The position numbers were made by a program, and so were the translations under genes. From Nocardioides sp. (GTDB taxonomy: Bacteria > Actinomycetota > Actinomycetes > Propionibacteriales > Nocardioidaceae), in NCBI GenBank assembly GCA_025924815.1, contig JAICHQ010000003.1, forward strand, positions 1 to 64,000: a stretch of DNA of 64,000 bases, in the 5' to 3' direction. This document shows positions 45,261 to 53,022 of this stretch, one piece after another. The notes beneath the pieces were generated by a model. It saw only the letters and a list, made by a program, of their open reading frames with translations, made no database searches and was not told where the DNA came from. The stretch's first letter is position 1, and each line of letters opens with the position of its first letter.

Positions 45261-45266
45261 ACCTGT

Positions 45267-46592
45267 ATGGCCATGATGCTGCTCGACCGGACACCCGCAC
45301 CGCCGGTGCGGGAGCACGGCCTGGACGAGCTGGTGGCCGCGATCGGGGACGGCTTGGCCCGGGCCGTGGGCGCGTCGATGGATGCCCTCGACGACCAGGC
45401 GCTGGGTGGGGTGGTCGCCGAGCTGGCGCGGATCGAGTCGCGCACCGTGGCGTTGCGGCTGGCGGTCTCGGCCGAGGCCGACCGCCGACAGGTCGCGCAG
45501 CAGACGGCGGAGACCGGCACCGATGCCTGGCTGGCCCGGCTGACCGGCAGCACCCGCGAGCAGATGGCCGGGGGGCTGCGACTGGCCGGGCTGCTGAGCC
45601 AGAAGTACGCCGCGACCCGGGAGGCGTTCGCCGCCGGTGACCTGCGCGTGGAGCAGGTCCGGGTCATCGTCAACGCCGCCGAGCAGGCCCCGGCCGAGGC
45701 CACCCCGGCCCAGGTCAGGGCCGCCGAGGAGTGGCTGGTGGCCCGCGCGACCGGGGCGGGCACCCGGACGGGGCGGGGGCTGGACGCCAAGCGACTCCGT
45801 CAGACCGCCCGGCGGATGTTCGCTGCGATCGACCCCGACCTGGCCGACCGCCACGAGGCGATCCTGCTCGGCCGCGAGACCCGCGCCGCGGAGGCCGAGA
45901 CGTTCCTGGCGCTGCACGACAACGGCAACGGCACCTTCAGCGGCCGGTTCACGATTCCCGAGCTGCACGGCCACCTGCTCACCCAGGCCCTCGACCGGCT
46001 CACCGCACCCCGACGCCTGTCCCGGGACAAGCACGGCCGGCAGACCGTCGACGACTCCGCACCCGGCCCCGGCTGGGGCACCAACGTCTACGAGACGATG
46101 GGGGCGGCGTGGTGTGAGCTGATCGAGCACCTCCCCACCCGCGGCTGGCCAGGAGCCGGCTCCAACGGCTGCGAGGTCCTGGTCAAGATCGACCTCGACG
46201 CCCTCCTGACCGGCCTCGGCGTCGCCGGTCTGGACACCGGGGTCGCCATCACCGCCGGCGAGGCCCGTCGCCTGGCCTGCAACGCCGGGCTGATCCCCGC
46301 GGTCCTCGACGGTGACTCGAGGCCCCTGGACCTGGGCCGCTCTCACCGCCTCCACAACCGCACCCAGCGACGCGCCCTCGCCCTGGTCCACGACACCTGC
46401 GCGGTGGCCGGATGCCAACGGCCCTTCGCCTGGTGCGAGATCCACCATCCACAACTCTGGAGCCGCGGCGGACGCACCGACCTCGGCAACGGCCTCCCGC
46501 TGTGCGGACACCACCACCGGCGAGCCCACGACACCAGCTTCGACCTCCGCAGACGATCCGACGGCGAGTGGGCCTTCCACCGGCGCAGGTGA
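45267..46592 (+). CDS. DUF222/13E12-type HNH endonuclease
   Basis: This 441-residue protein has the DUF222 domain over most of its length (LDELVAAIGDGLARAVG, then LARLTGSTREQMAGGLRLA and FSGRFTIPELHGHLLTQALDRL) and a C-terminal HNH nuclease module. In the latter, CAVAGCQRPFAWCEIHHPQLWSRGG supplies the first His pair, and NGLPLCGHHHRRAHD the Asn and final His, with a Cys pattern that binds zinc. Such genes are the 13E12 repeat family in mycobacteria, several of which have been reported as LexA-regulated. ATG 45267 is set by the promoter spacing; a GTG/ATG upstream would start inside the promoter. A role in DNA repair, recombination or selfish DNA is open. Confidence 0.92.
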   Translation: MAMMLLDRTPAPPVREHGLDELVAAIGDGLARAVGASMDALDDQALGGVVAELARIESRTVALRLAVSAEADRRQVAQQTAETGTDAWLARLTGSTREQMAGGLRLAGLLSQKYAATREAFAAGDLRVEQVRVIVNAAEQAPAEATPAQVRAAEEWLVARATGAGTRTGRGLDAKRLRQTARRMFAAIDPDLADRHEAILLGRETRAAEAETFLALHDNGNGTFSGRFTIPELHGHLLTQALDRLTAPRRLSRDKHGRQTVDDSAPGPGWGTNVYETMGAAWCELIEHLPTRGWPGAGSNGCEVLVKIDLDALLTGLGVAGLDTGVAITAGEARRLACNAGLIPAVLDGDSRPLDLGRSHRLHNRTQRRALALVHDTCAVAGCQRPFAWCEIHHPQLWSRGGRTDLGNGLPLCGHHHRRAHDTSFDLRRRSDGEWAFHRRR

Positions 46593-46600
46593 GCTGTCGG

Positions 46601-46606
46601 TAGGTT
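46601..46606 (+). promoter_or_regulatory. Leaderless -10 element for the DUF2269-like gene
   Basis: TAGGTT ends six bases before GTG 46613 and lies nine bases after the HNH stop codon, allowing separate transcription. Confidence 0.45.
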
Positions 46607-46612
46607 CGTTCC

Positions 46613-47065
46613 GTGTTCAAGCTGCTGCTGTTCCTCCATCTCCTGACCGCGATCTTCGCCGTCGGCCCGCTCGTCGGCGCCGTGACGACGGCGTCGCGGG
46701 CGTTGCGTACGCCGGACGCCGACGCCGCGCGGTCCGCCGCGCGCACGATCCGGCTCTACAGCTACGTCTCCGTCGTGGTCGTCGTCCTGGGCATGGGCCT
46801 GATGTCGGCCAAGGCCCCGTGGGACGAGTCGGAGCAGGTGGCCCACTTCGGCGACGCCTGGATCTGGCTCTCGCTGCTGCTGTGGATCGCGGCGATGGCG
46901 GTGTCCCTGGGGGTGGTCGTCCCCACCCTGACGAGGACGGCCAACGAGATCGGCGAGGGACGCGGCGTCGGCGGGATGACCACCCGCGTCGTGGCGGGGG
47001 GCGGCGTGGTCGGACTGATCTACGCCGCGATCGTGGTGCTGATGGTCTACCAGCCCGGCGGCTGA
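46613..47065 (+). CDS. Small integral membrane protein, DUF2269-like
   Basis: This 150-residue protein has four predicted membrane helices: LLLFLHLLTAIFAVGPLVGAV (His in helix 1), YSYVSVVVVVLGMGLM, WIWLSLLLWIAAMAVSLGVVV, and VAGGGVVGLIYAAIVVLMVY. The pattern of a His and small residues in helix 1 followed by a loop with an Arg-rich AARSAARTIRL fits DUF2269, predicted membrane proteins of unknown function. It is not an HNH partner by any visible link. The stop codon lies inside a terminator hairpin. Confidence 0.8.
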   Translation: MFKLLLFLHLLTAIFAVGPLVGAVTTASRALRTPDADAARSAARTIRLYSYVSVVVVVLGMGLMSAKAPWDESEQVAHFGDAWIWLSLLLWIAAMAVSLGVVVPTLTRTANEIGEGRGVGGMTTRVVAGGGVVGLIYAAIVVLMVYQPGG

Positions 47066-47090
47066 TCCGCTCGCTCGGCTGCGATCAGCC
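47060..47090. terminator. Bidirectional hairpin between convergent genes
   Basis: GGCTGATC (47060-47067) and GATCAGCC (47083-47090) are perfect 8-base arms around a 15-base loop. The stop codons of both convergent genes (47063-47065 and 47087-47085) lie in the arms. It can terminate transcription from both sides, though there is no T-run. Confidence 0.5.
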
Positions 47091-47738
47091 CGCCCGGGGG
47101 GCGTGGCGGAGCACGTGGACGGCGAAGGCGCTCTCATCGGTGAACGGCCGGAGGTCGTAGCCGGCGAACCGTGACTCGACGGCGAGACCCGCCGCGGCGC
47201 AGTCCGCGGCGAACTCGTCGAGGGGGTACTCCCGTGAGGTCGCGGCCGGGGCATCGGTCAGCGCGTAGCCGACCAGCATCCGGCCCTCGGGCGCCAGCAC
47301 GGCGGCCAGGTTGGCCAGCACGGCCGGCTCGGTGTCGGGCGCTAGCAGGATCATCACGTTGCCGACACACACGACGACGTCGTACGTCGTGGGGTGGCCG
47401 GCCGCGGCCAGCGTCTGGGGCGTGAGCTCGTCGAGCCGCGACTCGACCAGCGGCAGCGCGGGATAGGTCCGCCTCGACTGGTCGAGGATCTCGAGGTCGA
47501 AGTCGACCCCCACGACCTGGTGTCCGCGGCCGACCAGGGCTCCGCCCACCCGTCCCATCCCGGAGCCCGCGTCGAGGATCCGGACTCCCCGCGGTGCGAG
47601 CACGTCTGCCAGCCGGGCCTCCCCCTCGATGTCGGCGCCTTCGTCGATCAGCTGCGCGAAGTGCGCGCCGTAGCCGCCGCGGCCGGCGGCGCGCTCCTGG
47701 GCGCGTGCCTGCTCCCACCGGGTCGTCGTCCCTGCCAT
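47085..47738 (-). CDS. Class I SAM-dependent methyltransferase
   Basis: This 217-residue methyltransferase has VRILDAGSGMGRVGGALVGRGHQVVGVDFDLEILDQSRR at about 51-89 (SAM loop and acidic strand end) and YDVVVCVGNVMILLAPDTEPAVLANLAAVLAPEGRMLVGY at about 118-157. The N-terminal 30 residues include WEQARAQERAAGRGGYGAHFAQLI. The substrate is not evident. AAAGGGAG precedes ATG 47738. The gene follows glcD-like 47752 on the same strand, 13 bases apart. Confidence 0.88.
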   Translation of the reverse strand: MAGTTTRWEQARAQERAAGRGGYGAHFAQLIDEGADIEGEARLADVLAPRGVRILDAGSGMGRVGGALVGRGHQVVGVDFDLEILDQSRRTYPALPLVESRLDELTPQTLAAAGHPTTYDVVVCVGNVMILLAPDTEPAVLANLAAVLAPEGRMLVGYALTDAPAATSREYPLDEFAADCAAAGLAVESRFAGYDLRPFTDESAFAVHVLRHAPRAG

Positions 47739-47751
47739 GACGCTCCCTTTC

Positions 47752-49146
47752 CTAGCCCTGGTTCGCCAGGATCGCGCCGGGGTTGAGGATCCCATCGGGG
47801 TCGAGCGCGTCCTTGATCTTCCGGGTCAACGCCATCACGTCGGGGCCCAGCTGGTCGGGCAGGGCCACCGCCTTGGCGCGGCCGACGCCGTGCTCACCGG
47901 TGATCGTGCCGCCGAGCGCGATCGCCGCCGACATCACCTCGGTGAACGCCGACCGGGCACGACGCTCGGAGTCGGCGTCGCCGGGATCGTAGACGATCAG
48001 CGGATGGGTGTTGCCGTCACCCGCGTGGGCGACGGTCGGGATCTCGACGTCGTGGGCCTCGGAGATGGCGACGATCCTGCCGAGCAGGTCCGGCAGCAGG
48101 GGGATCGGGACGCCGACGTCCTCCAGGAGCAGGGCCCCGCGGGCCTCGAGGGCGTGGAAGGAGATGCGGCGCGCCTGGACGAACATCTCGCCCTCCTCGG
48201 CGTCGTCGGTGACGAAGCACTCCCCCGCCCCGGCCGCCGAGCAGGCGGCCTGCATGGCCGCGATCTCCCCCGAGCGCACCTCTCCGGGAGCGTCGGACTG
48301 GCCGATCAGGATGGCTCCGACGCTGCGGTCGAGTCCCATCGGCCGGAAGTCCTCGACCGCGTTGGTGGTCGCCCGGTCCATCAGCTCGAGCAGGCAGGGT
48401 CGCATGGTGGTCCGGATGGCGACGACGGCCTCGGCCGCCGCCGTCACGGTTGCGAACGTCGCCACCATCGTCGACCGCGCGCCCTGCGACGGGACCAGCC
48501 GCAGGATCGCGCGGGTCACGATCCCGAGCGTCCCCTCGCTGCCGACGAACAGCTTCGTCAGCGACAGCCCGGCGACGTCCTTGATCCGCTTTCCGCCGAG
48601 CGTGACCAGGGTGCCGTCGGCCAGGACGACGTCCAGCCCGAGCACGTAGTCGGTGGTCACGCCGTACTTCACGCAGCACAGGCCGCCGGCGTTGGTCGCG
48701 ACGTTGCCGCCGATCGAGCAGATCTCGAACGAGGAGGGGTCCGGGGGATACCAGAGGCCCTCCTCGGCAGCGGCCGCCTTCACCTCGCGGTTGAACGCGC
48801 CCGGCTCGACGACCGCGACCTGGCAGAGCGGGTCGATCTCGATGGCCCGCATGCGCTCCAGGCTGAGCACGATGCCGCCGTCGACAGCGCTCGACCCGCC
48901 CGACAGACCGCTGCCGGCGCCACGGGGCACGACCGGGACCCGATGCGCGGCCGCCCAGCGGACCGCGGTCTGGACCTGCTCGGCGCTCTCTGCCCGCACC
49001 ACGGCGACCGGCGTACCTGCCGACGGGTCCCGTGACCAGTCGTGTCGGTACTTCTCCACCGCGTCCGCCCCGGTGACGACCACGTCACCGGGCAGCGCGG
49101 CGCGCAGCTCGTCGAGCAGCTCACCGGGATGACCCATGGCGTTCAT
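47752..49146 (-). CDS. FAD-linked oxidase, glycolate/lactate oxidase GlcD type
   Basis: This 464-residue flavoprotein of the vanillyl-alcohol oxidase family oxidises 2-hydroxy acids such as glycolate or D-lactate. The FAD-binding domain contains [16 protein letters not shown] at about 82-97 and [19 protein letters not shown] at about 143-161. The C-terminal catalytic region includes [17 protein letters not shown] with its conserved His and Asn and [15 protein letters not shown]. It ends [12 protein letters not shown], standard for the family. GGAGG lies ten bases before ATG 49146; ATG 49137 is an alternative. No GlcE/GlcF partner is adjacent, so electron transfer is unexplained. Confidence 0.9.
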   Translation of the reverse strand: MNAMGHPGELLDELRAALPGDVVVTGADAVEKYRHDWSRDPSAGTPVAVVRAESAEQVQTAVRWAAAHRVPVVPRGAGSGLSGGSSAVDGGIVLSLERMRAIEIDPLCQVAVVEPGAFNREVKAAAAEEGLWYPPDPSSFEICSIGGNVATNAGGLCCVKYGVTTDYVLGLDVVLADGTLVTLGGKRIKDVAGLSLTKLFVGSEGTLGIVTRAILRLVPSQGARSTMVATFATVTAAAEAVVAIRTTMRPCLLELMDRATTNAVEDFRPMGLDRSVGAILIGQSDAPGEVRSGEIAAMQAACSAAGAGECFVTDDAEEGEMFVQARRISFHALEARGALLLEDVGVPIPLLPDLLGRIVAISEAHDVEIPTVAHAGDGNTHPLIVYDPGDADSERRARSAFTEVMSAAIALGGTITGEHGVGRAKAVALPDQLGPDVMALTRKIKDALDPDGILNPGAILANQG

Positions 49147-49211
49147 GCAACCACGGCCTCCACGCGGCCGCAGCAACCTCCCGCGCCAGAACCGCTCCGG
49201 TGGGCTGGCGA

Positions 49212-49247
49212 TAGTGTGCTCGACGGAGTTCCACCAGACCCAGGAGT
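49212..49247 (+). promoter_or_regulatory. accA3 promoter and ribosome binding site
   Basis: TAGTGT (49212-49217) is a good -10 hexamer, giving a leader of about 30 bases. CAGGAG (49241-49246) stands six bases before a TTG start at 49253, so this gene, unlike many here, has a normal leader. Confidence 0.45.
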
Positions 49248-49252
49248 GCGCC

Positions 49253-51037
49253 TTGCCCGACGTGAGACCCCTGCAGAAGGTCCTGATCGCCAACCGGGGC
49301 GAGATCGCCGTTCGCGTGATCCGCGCCTGCCGGGATGCCGGGATCGGCAGCGTCGCGGTGTACGCCGAGCCCGACCGCGACGCCTTGTTCGTCCGTCTGG
49401 CCGACGAGGCCTACAGCCTCGACGGCGCGACCCCGGCCGACTCCTACCTCGACATCGCCAAGATCATCGCCGTCGCCGAGACGTCGGGTTCCGACTCGGT
49501 CCACCCCGGCTACGGCTTCCTGGCCGAGAACGCCACCTTCGCCCAAGCCGTCCTCGACGCCGGGCTGGTGTGGATCGGCCCGCCCCCGGCGGCCATCGAG
49601 AGCCTCGGCGACAAGGTGAGGGCGCGTCACATCGCCGAGAAGGTGGGCGCTCCGCTGGCCCCCGGCACCCCGGATCCGCTGAACGACGCCGACGAGGCCG
49701 TCGCGTTCGCCAAGGAGTTCGGCCTGCCGATCGCGATCAAGGCGGCTTTCGGCGGCGGCGGCCGCGGCCTCAAGGTCGCGCGGGAGATGTCCGAGGTCGC
49801 CGAGGCCTACGACTCGGCCGTGCGCGAGGCGGTCGCGGCGTTCGGCCGCGGCGAGTGCTTCGTGGAGAAGTTCCTCGACCGCCCGCGGCACGTCGAGACC
49901 CAGTGCCTGGCCGACTCCCACGGCCACGTCGTGGTCGTCTCCACCCGCGACTGCTCGCTCCAGCGACGCCACCAGAAGCTCGTCGAGGAAGCGCCTGCGC
50001 CGTTCCTCTCCGCCGAGCAGATCGATCGGCTGTACTCGGCGTCGAAGGCGATCCTGCTCGAGGCGGGGTACGTCGGTGCCGGCACCTGCGAGTTCCTGGT
50101 GGGTCAGGACGGCACCATCTCGTTCCTCGAGGTCAACACCCGCCTGCAGGTCGAGCACTGCGTCTCGGAGGAGGTCACCGGTCTCGACCTGGTCCGCGAG
50201 ATGTTCCGGATCGCCGCCGGCGAGGAGCTCGGGTACGACGACCCCGAGGTCCGCGGCCACTCCATCGAGTTCCGGATCAACGCCGAGGACGGCGGCCGCA
50301 ACTTCATGCCGGCGCCGGGCACCCTCTCGGCCTGGAGCCCGCCGCAGGGTCCGGGGGTCCGTCTCGACGGCGGCTACGAGAACGGCGAGACCGTCCCCGG
50401 CGCGTTCGACTCGTTGATCGCCAAGCTGGTCATCACCGGCCGCGACCGCACCCAGGCGCTGGAGCGCTCGCGCCGGGCTCTGGGCGAGTTCGTCGTCGAC
50501 GGCATGCCCACGGTCATCCCGTTCCACCGCGCGGTCGTCGAGGACCCGGCGTACGTCGGCGCCTCCGGACCGGGCGGCACGCGCTCCTTCGGCGTCTACA
50601 CGACGTGGATCGAGACCGAGTTCGACAACCGGATCACCCCGTACGCCGGCGACGCGGCCGAGCAGGCCGAAGCCGGCGAGCGTCACACCGTCGTCGTCGA
50701 GGTCGGCGGACGACGGCTCGAGGTCAGCCTGCCGGACGGCCTGGGCTCGGTCGGGGCCGCGACGGCGGGGGCGCGGAGGCCGAAGCGGGCCACCGGCAAG
50801 AAGGCCGGCGCTGCGGCCGGCGGCGACGCGGTCACCAGCCCCATGCAGGGCACGATCGTCAAGGTCTCCGTCGACGAGGGCCAGGAGGTCGCCGAGGGCG
50901 ACGTCATCGTCGTCCTCGAGGCGATGAAGATGGAGCAGCCGCTCAAGGCCCACAAGGTCGGCACCGTGACCGGGCTGAAGGCCGAGGTCGGAGTGACCGT
51001 CTCCAACGGCGCCGTGATCTGCGAGCTCAAGGACTGA
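49253..51037 (+). CDS. accA3: Acyl-CoA carboxylase alpha subunit (biotin carboxylase + biotin carrier)
   Basis: This 594-residue fusion (about 600 in mycobacteria) carboxylates biotin using ATP and bicarbonate and carries it to the AccD subunit. [20 protein letters not shown] at residues 9-28 opens the biotin carboxylase domain. [18 protein letters not shown], the ATP-grasp loop [29 protein letters not shown] and [10 protein letters not shown] are all intact. An Ala/Lys linker leads to the biotinyl domain with EAMKMEQP; the biotin lysine is residue 559. The TTG start is supported by AGGAG. accD5, accE and birA lie 14-16 kb away. It couples to a PH-domain gene by TGATG. Confidence 0.95.
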   Translation: MPDVRPLQKVLIANRGEIAVRVIRACRDAGIGSVAVYAEPDRDALFVRLADEAYSLDGATPADSYLDIAKIIAVAETSGSDSVHPGYGFLAENATFAQAVLDAGLVWIGPPPAAIESLGDKVRARHIAEKVGAPLAPGTPDPLNDADEAVAFAKEFGLPIAIKAAFGGGGRGLKVAREMSEVAEAYDSAVREAVAAFGRGECFVEKFLDRPRHVETQCLADSHGHVVVVSTRDCSLQRRHQKLVEEAPAPFLSAEQIDRLYSASKAILLEAGYVGAGTCEFLVGQDGTISFLEVNTRLQVEHCVSEEVTGLDLVREMFRIAAGEELGYDDPEVRGHSIEFRINAEDGGRNFMPAPGTLSAWSPPQGPGVRLDGGYENGETVPGAFDSLIAKLVITGRDRTQALERSRRALGEFVVDGMPTVIPFHRAVVEDPAYVGASGPGGTRSFGVYTTWIETEFDNRITPYAGDAAEQAEAGERHTVVVEVGGRRLEVSLPDGLGSVGAATAGARRPKRATGKKAGAAAGGDAVTSPMQGTIVKVSVDEGQEVAEGDVIVVLEAMKMEQPLKAHKVGTVTGLKAEVGVTVSNGAVICELKD

Positions 51038-51516
51038 TGGACCTCAGGCCGCCGTCGGAACGCGTCGACCCGCGGGCCCGGTGGATGTGGACCTGCACCG
51101 AGGCGCTCCGCTGCCTGCCGCTCTTGGCCGTGCTCGTGCTGGCGGGCGGCCCGTGGAACTGGTTCGACGCACCCCCCTGGCTGTGGGCGTTCGTTCTCGG
51201 CCTGATGCTGGCCTACGTCGCGCTGGTGCCGCAGTGGCGCTACCTGGTGCACCGGTGGGAGGTCACCGAGACGGCGGTCTACACCCAGACCGGCTGGTGG
51301 GCACGCGAGCGACGGATCGCGCCGATGTCGCGGGTGCAGACGGTCGACCACCGCGAAGGCGCCGTGGCCCGCCTGTTCGGGCTGGCGACCGTTCGCGTCA
51401 CCACGGCGTCGGCCGCCGGCGCGCTCACGATCGAAGGTCTGGGGCAGGCTCGCGCCCTGGACATCGTCGACGAGCTGACCCGCATGGCCGACTCCGTCGC
51501 CGGCGACGCGACCTGA
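51037..51516 (+). CDS. Bacterial PH-domain membrane protein, YdbS-like
   Basis: This 159-residue protein has two adjacent hydrophobic segments (ALRCLPLLAVLVLAGGPW and WLWAFVLGLMLAYVALVPQW) followed by a bPH2 domain: HRWEVTETAVYTQTGWWARERRIAPMSRVQTVDHREGAVARLFGLATVRV. This is the YdbS type, normally encoded with a longer YdbT-like partner. That partner gene follows after four bases. ATG 51037 overlaps the accA3 stop codon, so translation is coupled to the carboxylase. Cellular role unknown. Confidence 0.85.
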   Translation: MDLRPPSERVDPRARWMWTCTEALRCLPLLAVLVLAGGPWNWFDAPPWLWAFVLGLMLAYVALVPQWRYLVHRWEVTETAVYTQTGWWARERRIAPMSRVQTVDHREGAVARLFGLATVRVTTASAAGALTIEGLGQARALDIVDELTRMADSVAGDAT

Positions 51517-51520
51517 GCCG

Positions 51521-52981
51521 GTGGACTCCTCCGACGCGGCACGCGACTGGCAGCGGCTCGACCTGCGCATGCTGCTCGTCCACCCCGTGCGCGACCTGGG
51601 CCGCTTCCTGCCCGCCCTGATCGGCGTCCTGCTGTTCGGCCGCACCACCGACTGGGGCGGGTGGTGGGGACTCGTCGCCGTCGGTCTGCCGGTCGCCCTG
51701 GGTCTGGCTCGCTACCTGACCACCAGCTATCGGATCACCGCCGGCCGCGTCGAGGTCCGGCACGGCCTGCTCACCAAGCGGGTGATCTCGGCGTCCCTGG
51801 ACCGCGTCCGCACCGTCGACATCACCGCCTCGCCCATCCATCGGATCCTCGGCCTGGTGACCCTCCGGATCGGCACGGGCCAGAGCGGCGGCAAGGCCGA
51901 GGAGCGGCTGGCCCTCGACGGGATCGCCGCGCCCGCCGCCGCCGATCTCCGGGCGCGGCTGCTGCACGCCTCGCCGCCGTCCGAGTCCGTGCCCGAGGGC
52001 GGGTCGGACACTGCCCGCGTCGTGCTCCGGCTCGACCTCGGCTGGGTGCGGTTCGCCCCGCTGACGACGACCGGCCTCGTGCTCGCCGGCGCGGCGCTGG
52101 GCCTCCTCGCCCAGGCCTTCCACACCTTCGAGGCCATGCCGTCGGTCGACCTCGACAGCCTGGCCCGCGTCGGCACGCTCGTGCTCGTGGCCATCGGTCT
52201 GGTCGGGGTCCTCGTGACGTTCTGCCTGCTGGCCGTGGTCGGCTACCTGCTCACCAACTTCGGCTTCGTACTCATCCAGGACGTGGTCGACCGCACCTGG
52301 CACCTCCGCCGTGGGCTGCTGACCACCCGCGAGACCACCCTCGACGACGCCCGTATCAGCGGGGTCAGCATCGGTGAGCCGCTCGGCCTCCGCGTCGCCG
52401 GTGGCAGCCGGCTGTCGGCGATCGTCACCGGCCTGGACCAGAAGCACCAGGGCAGCTCGGTCCTGGTTCCGCCGGCGCCACGTCCGGTCGTCGACCGGGT
52501 GGCGGCCGACGTGCTCGGCATGCTCGGCCCGGTCACCGCCGGGCTCAGCACCCACGGACCTCGTGCCCGCCGCCGCCGCTGGACCCGGGCCCTGGTCCCG
52601 GCCGGCCTGCTCTCCCTCGCGTCCGTCGCCCTGGCGTACGCCGTCTCGTGGGCCTTCCTGGCCGTCGCGACCGTGCTGCTCATCGGCGGTGCCCTGCTGG
52701 CCTGGGACCGCGAGCGCGCCCTCGGCCACGCCCTCGTCGACGGATACCTCGTCGCCCGCTCCGGCAGTCTCGACCGGCGACGCGAGGCCCTGCAGACCCC
52801 CTCGGTGATCGGCTGGAACCTGCGCGCCACCTGGTTCCAGCGCCGCGCCGGACTCACCGATCTGGTCGCCACCACCGCCGGCGGCCGACAACGGGTGACG
52901 GTCCTGGACCTCGTGGAGAGCGACGCCACCACGCTCGCGGCCACGGCGACCCCGGGCCTCCTCGACCCGTTCCTCTCGTGA
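51521..52981 (+). CDS. Bacterial PH-domain membrane protein, YdbT-like
   Basis: This 486-residue membrane protein has repeated bPH2 domains. The first hydrophobic pair is at about 25-65, then domain 1 with TSYRITAGRVEVRHGLLTKRVISASLDRVRTVDITASPIHRILGL at about 68-112. A second hydrophobic pair at about 180-245 is followed by domain 2 (NFGFVLIQDVVDRTWHLRRGLLTTRETTLDDARISGVSIGEPLGLR). A third pair at about 355-395 is followed by a third domain (YLVARSGSLDRRREALQTPSVIGWN). GTG 51521 follows the YdbS-like stop by four bases. In Bacillus ydbS-ydbT are linked to resistance to envelope-active compounds; the role here is unknown. Confidence 0.85.
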   Translation: MDSSDAARDWQRLDLRMLLVHPVRDLGRFLPALIGVLLFGRTTDWGGWWGLVAVGLPVALGLARYLTTSYRITAGRVEVRHGLLTKRVISASLDRVRTVDITASPIHRILGLVTLRIGTGQSGGKAEERLALDGIAAPAAADLRARLLHASPPSESVPEGGSDTARVVLRLDLGWVRFAPLTTTGLVLAGAALGLLAQAFHTFEAMPSVDLDSLARVGTLVLVAIGLVGVLVTFCLLAVVGYLLTNFGFVLIQDVVDRTWHLRRGLLTTRETTLDDARISGVSIGEPLGLRVAGGSRLSAIVTGLDQKHQGSSVLVPPAPRPVVDRVAADVLGMLGPVTAGLSTHGPRARRRRWTRALVPAGLLSLASVALAYAVSWAFLAVATVLLIGGALLAWDRERALGHALVDGYLVARSGSLDRRREALQTPSVIGWNLRATWFQRRAGLTDLVATTAGGRQRVTVLDLVESDATTLAATATPGLLDPFLS

Positions 52982-53010
52982 CGCCGCGGGGTGCCGTGGG
53001 CTCGGATGAG

Positions 53011-53016
53011 TAGGGT
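53011..53016 (+). promoter_or_regulatory. Leaderless -10 element for the FG-GAP gene
   Basis: TAGGGT ends six bases before ATG 53023. The 12 bases TAGGGTCCCGGC are identical to those before maf. Confidence 0.6.
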
Positions 53017-53022
53017 CCCGGC

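Noticed and set aside
45231-45266. Upstream extension of the HNH protein (MTYRTDVRYH)
   Set aside because: These codons are the -35 element, LexA box and -10 of its own promoter.
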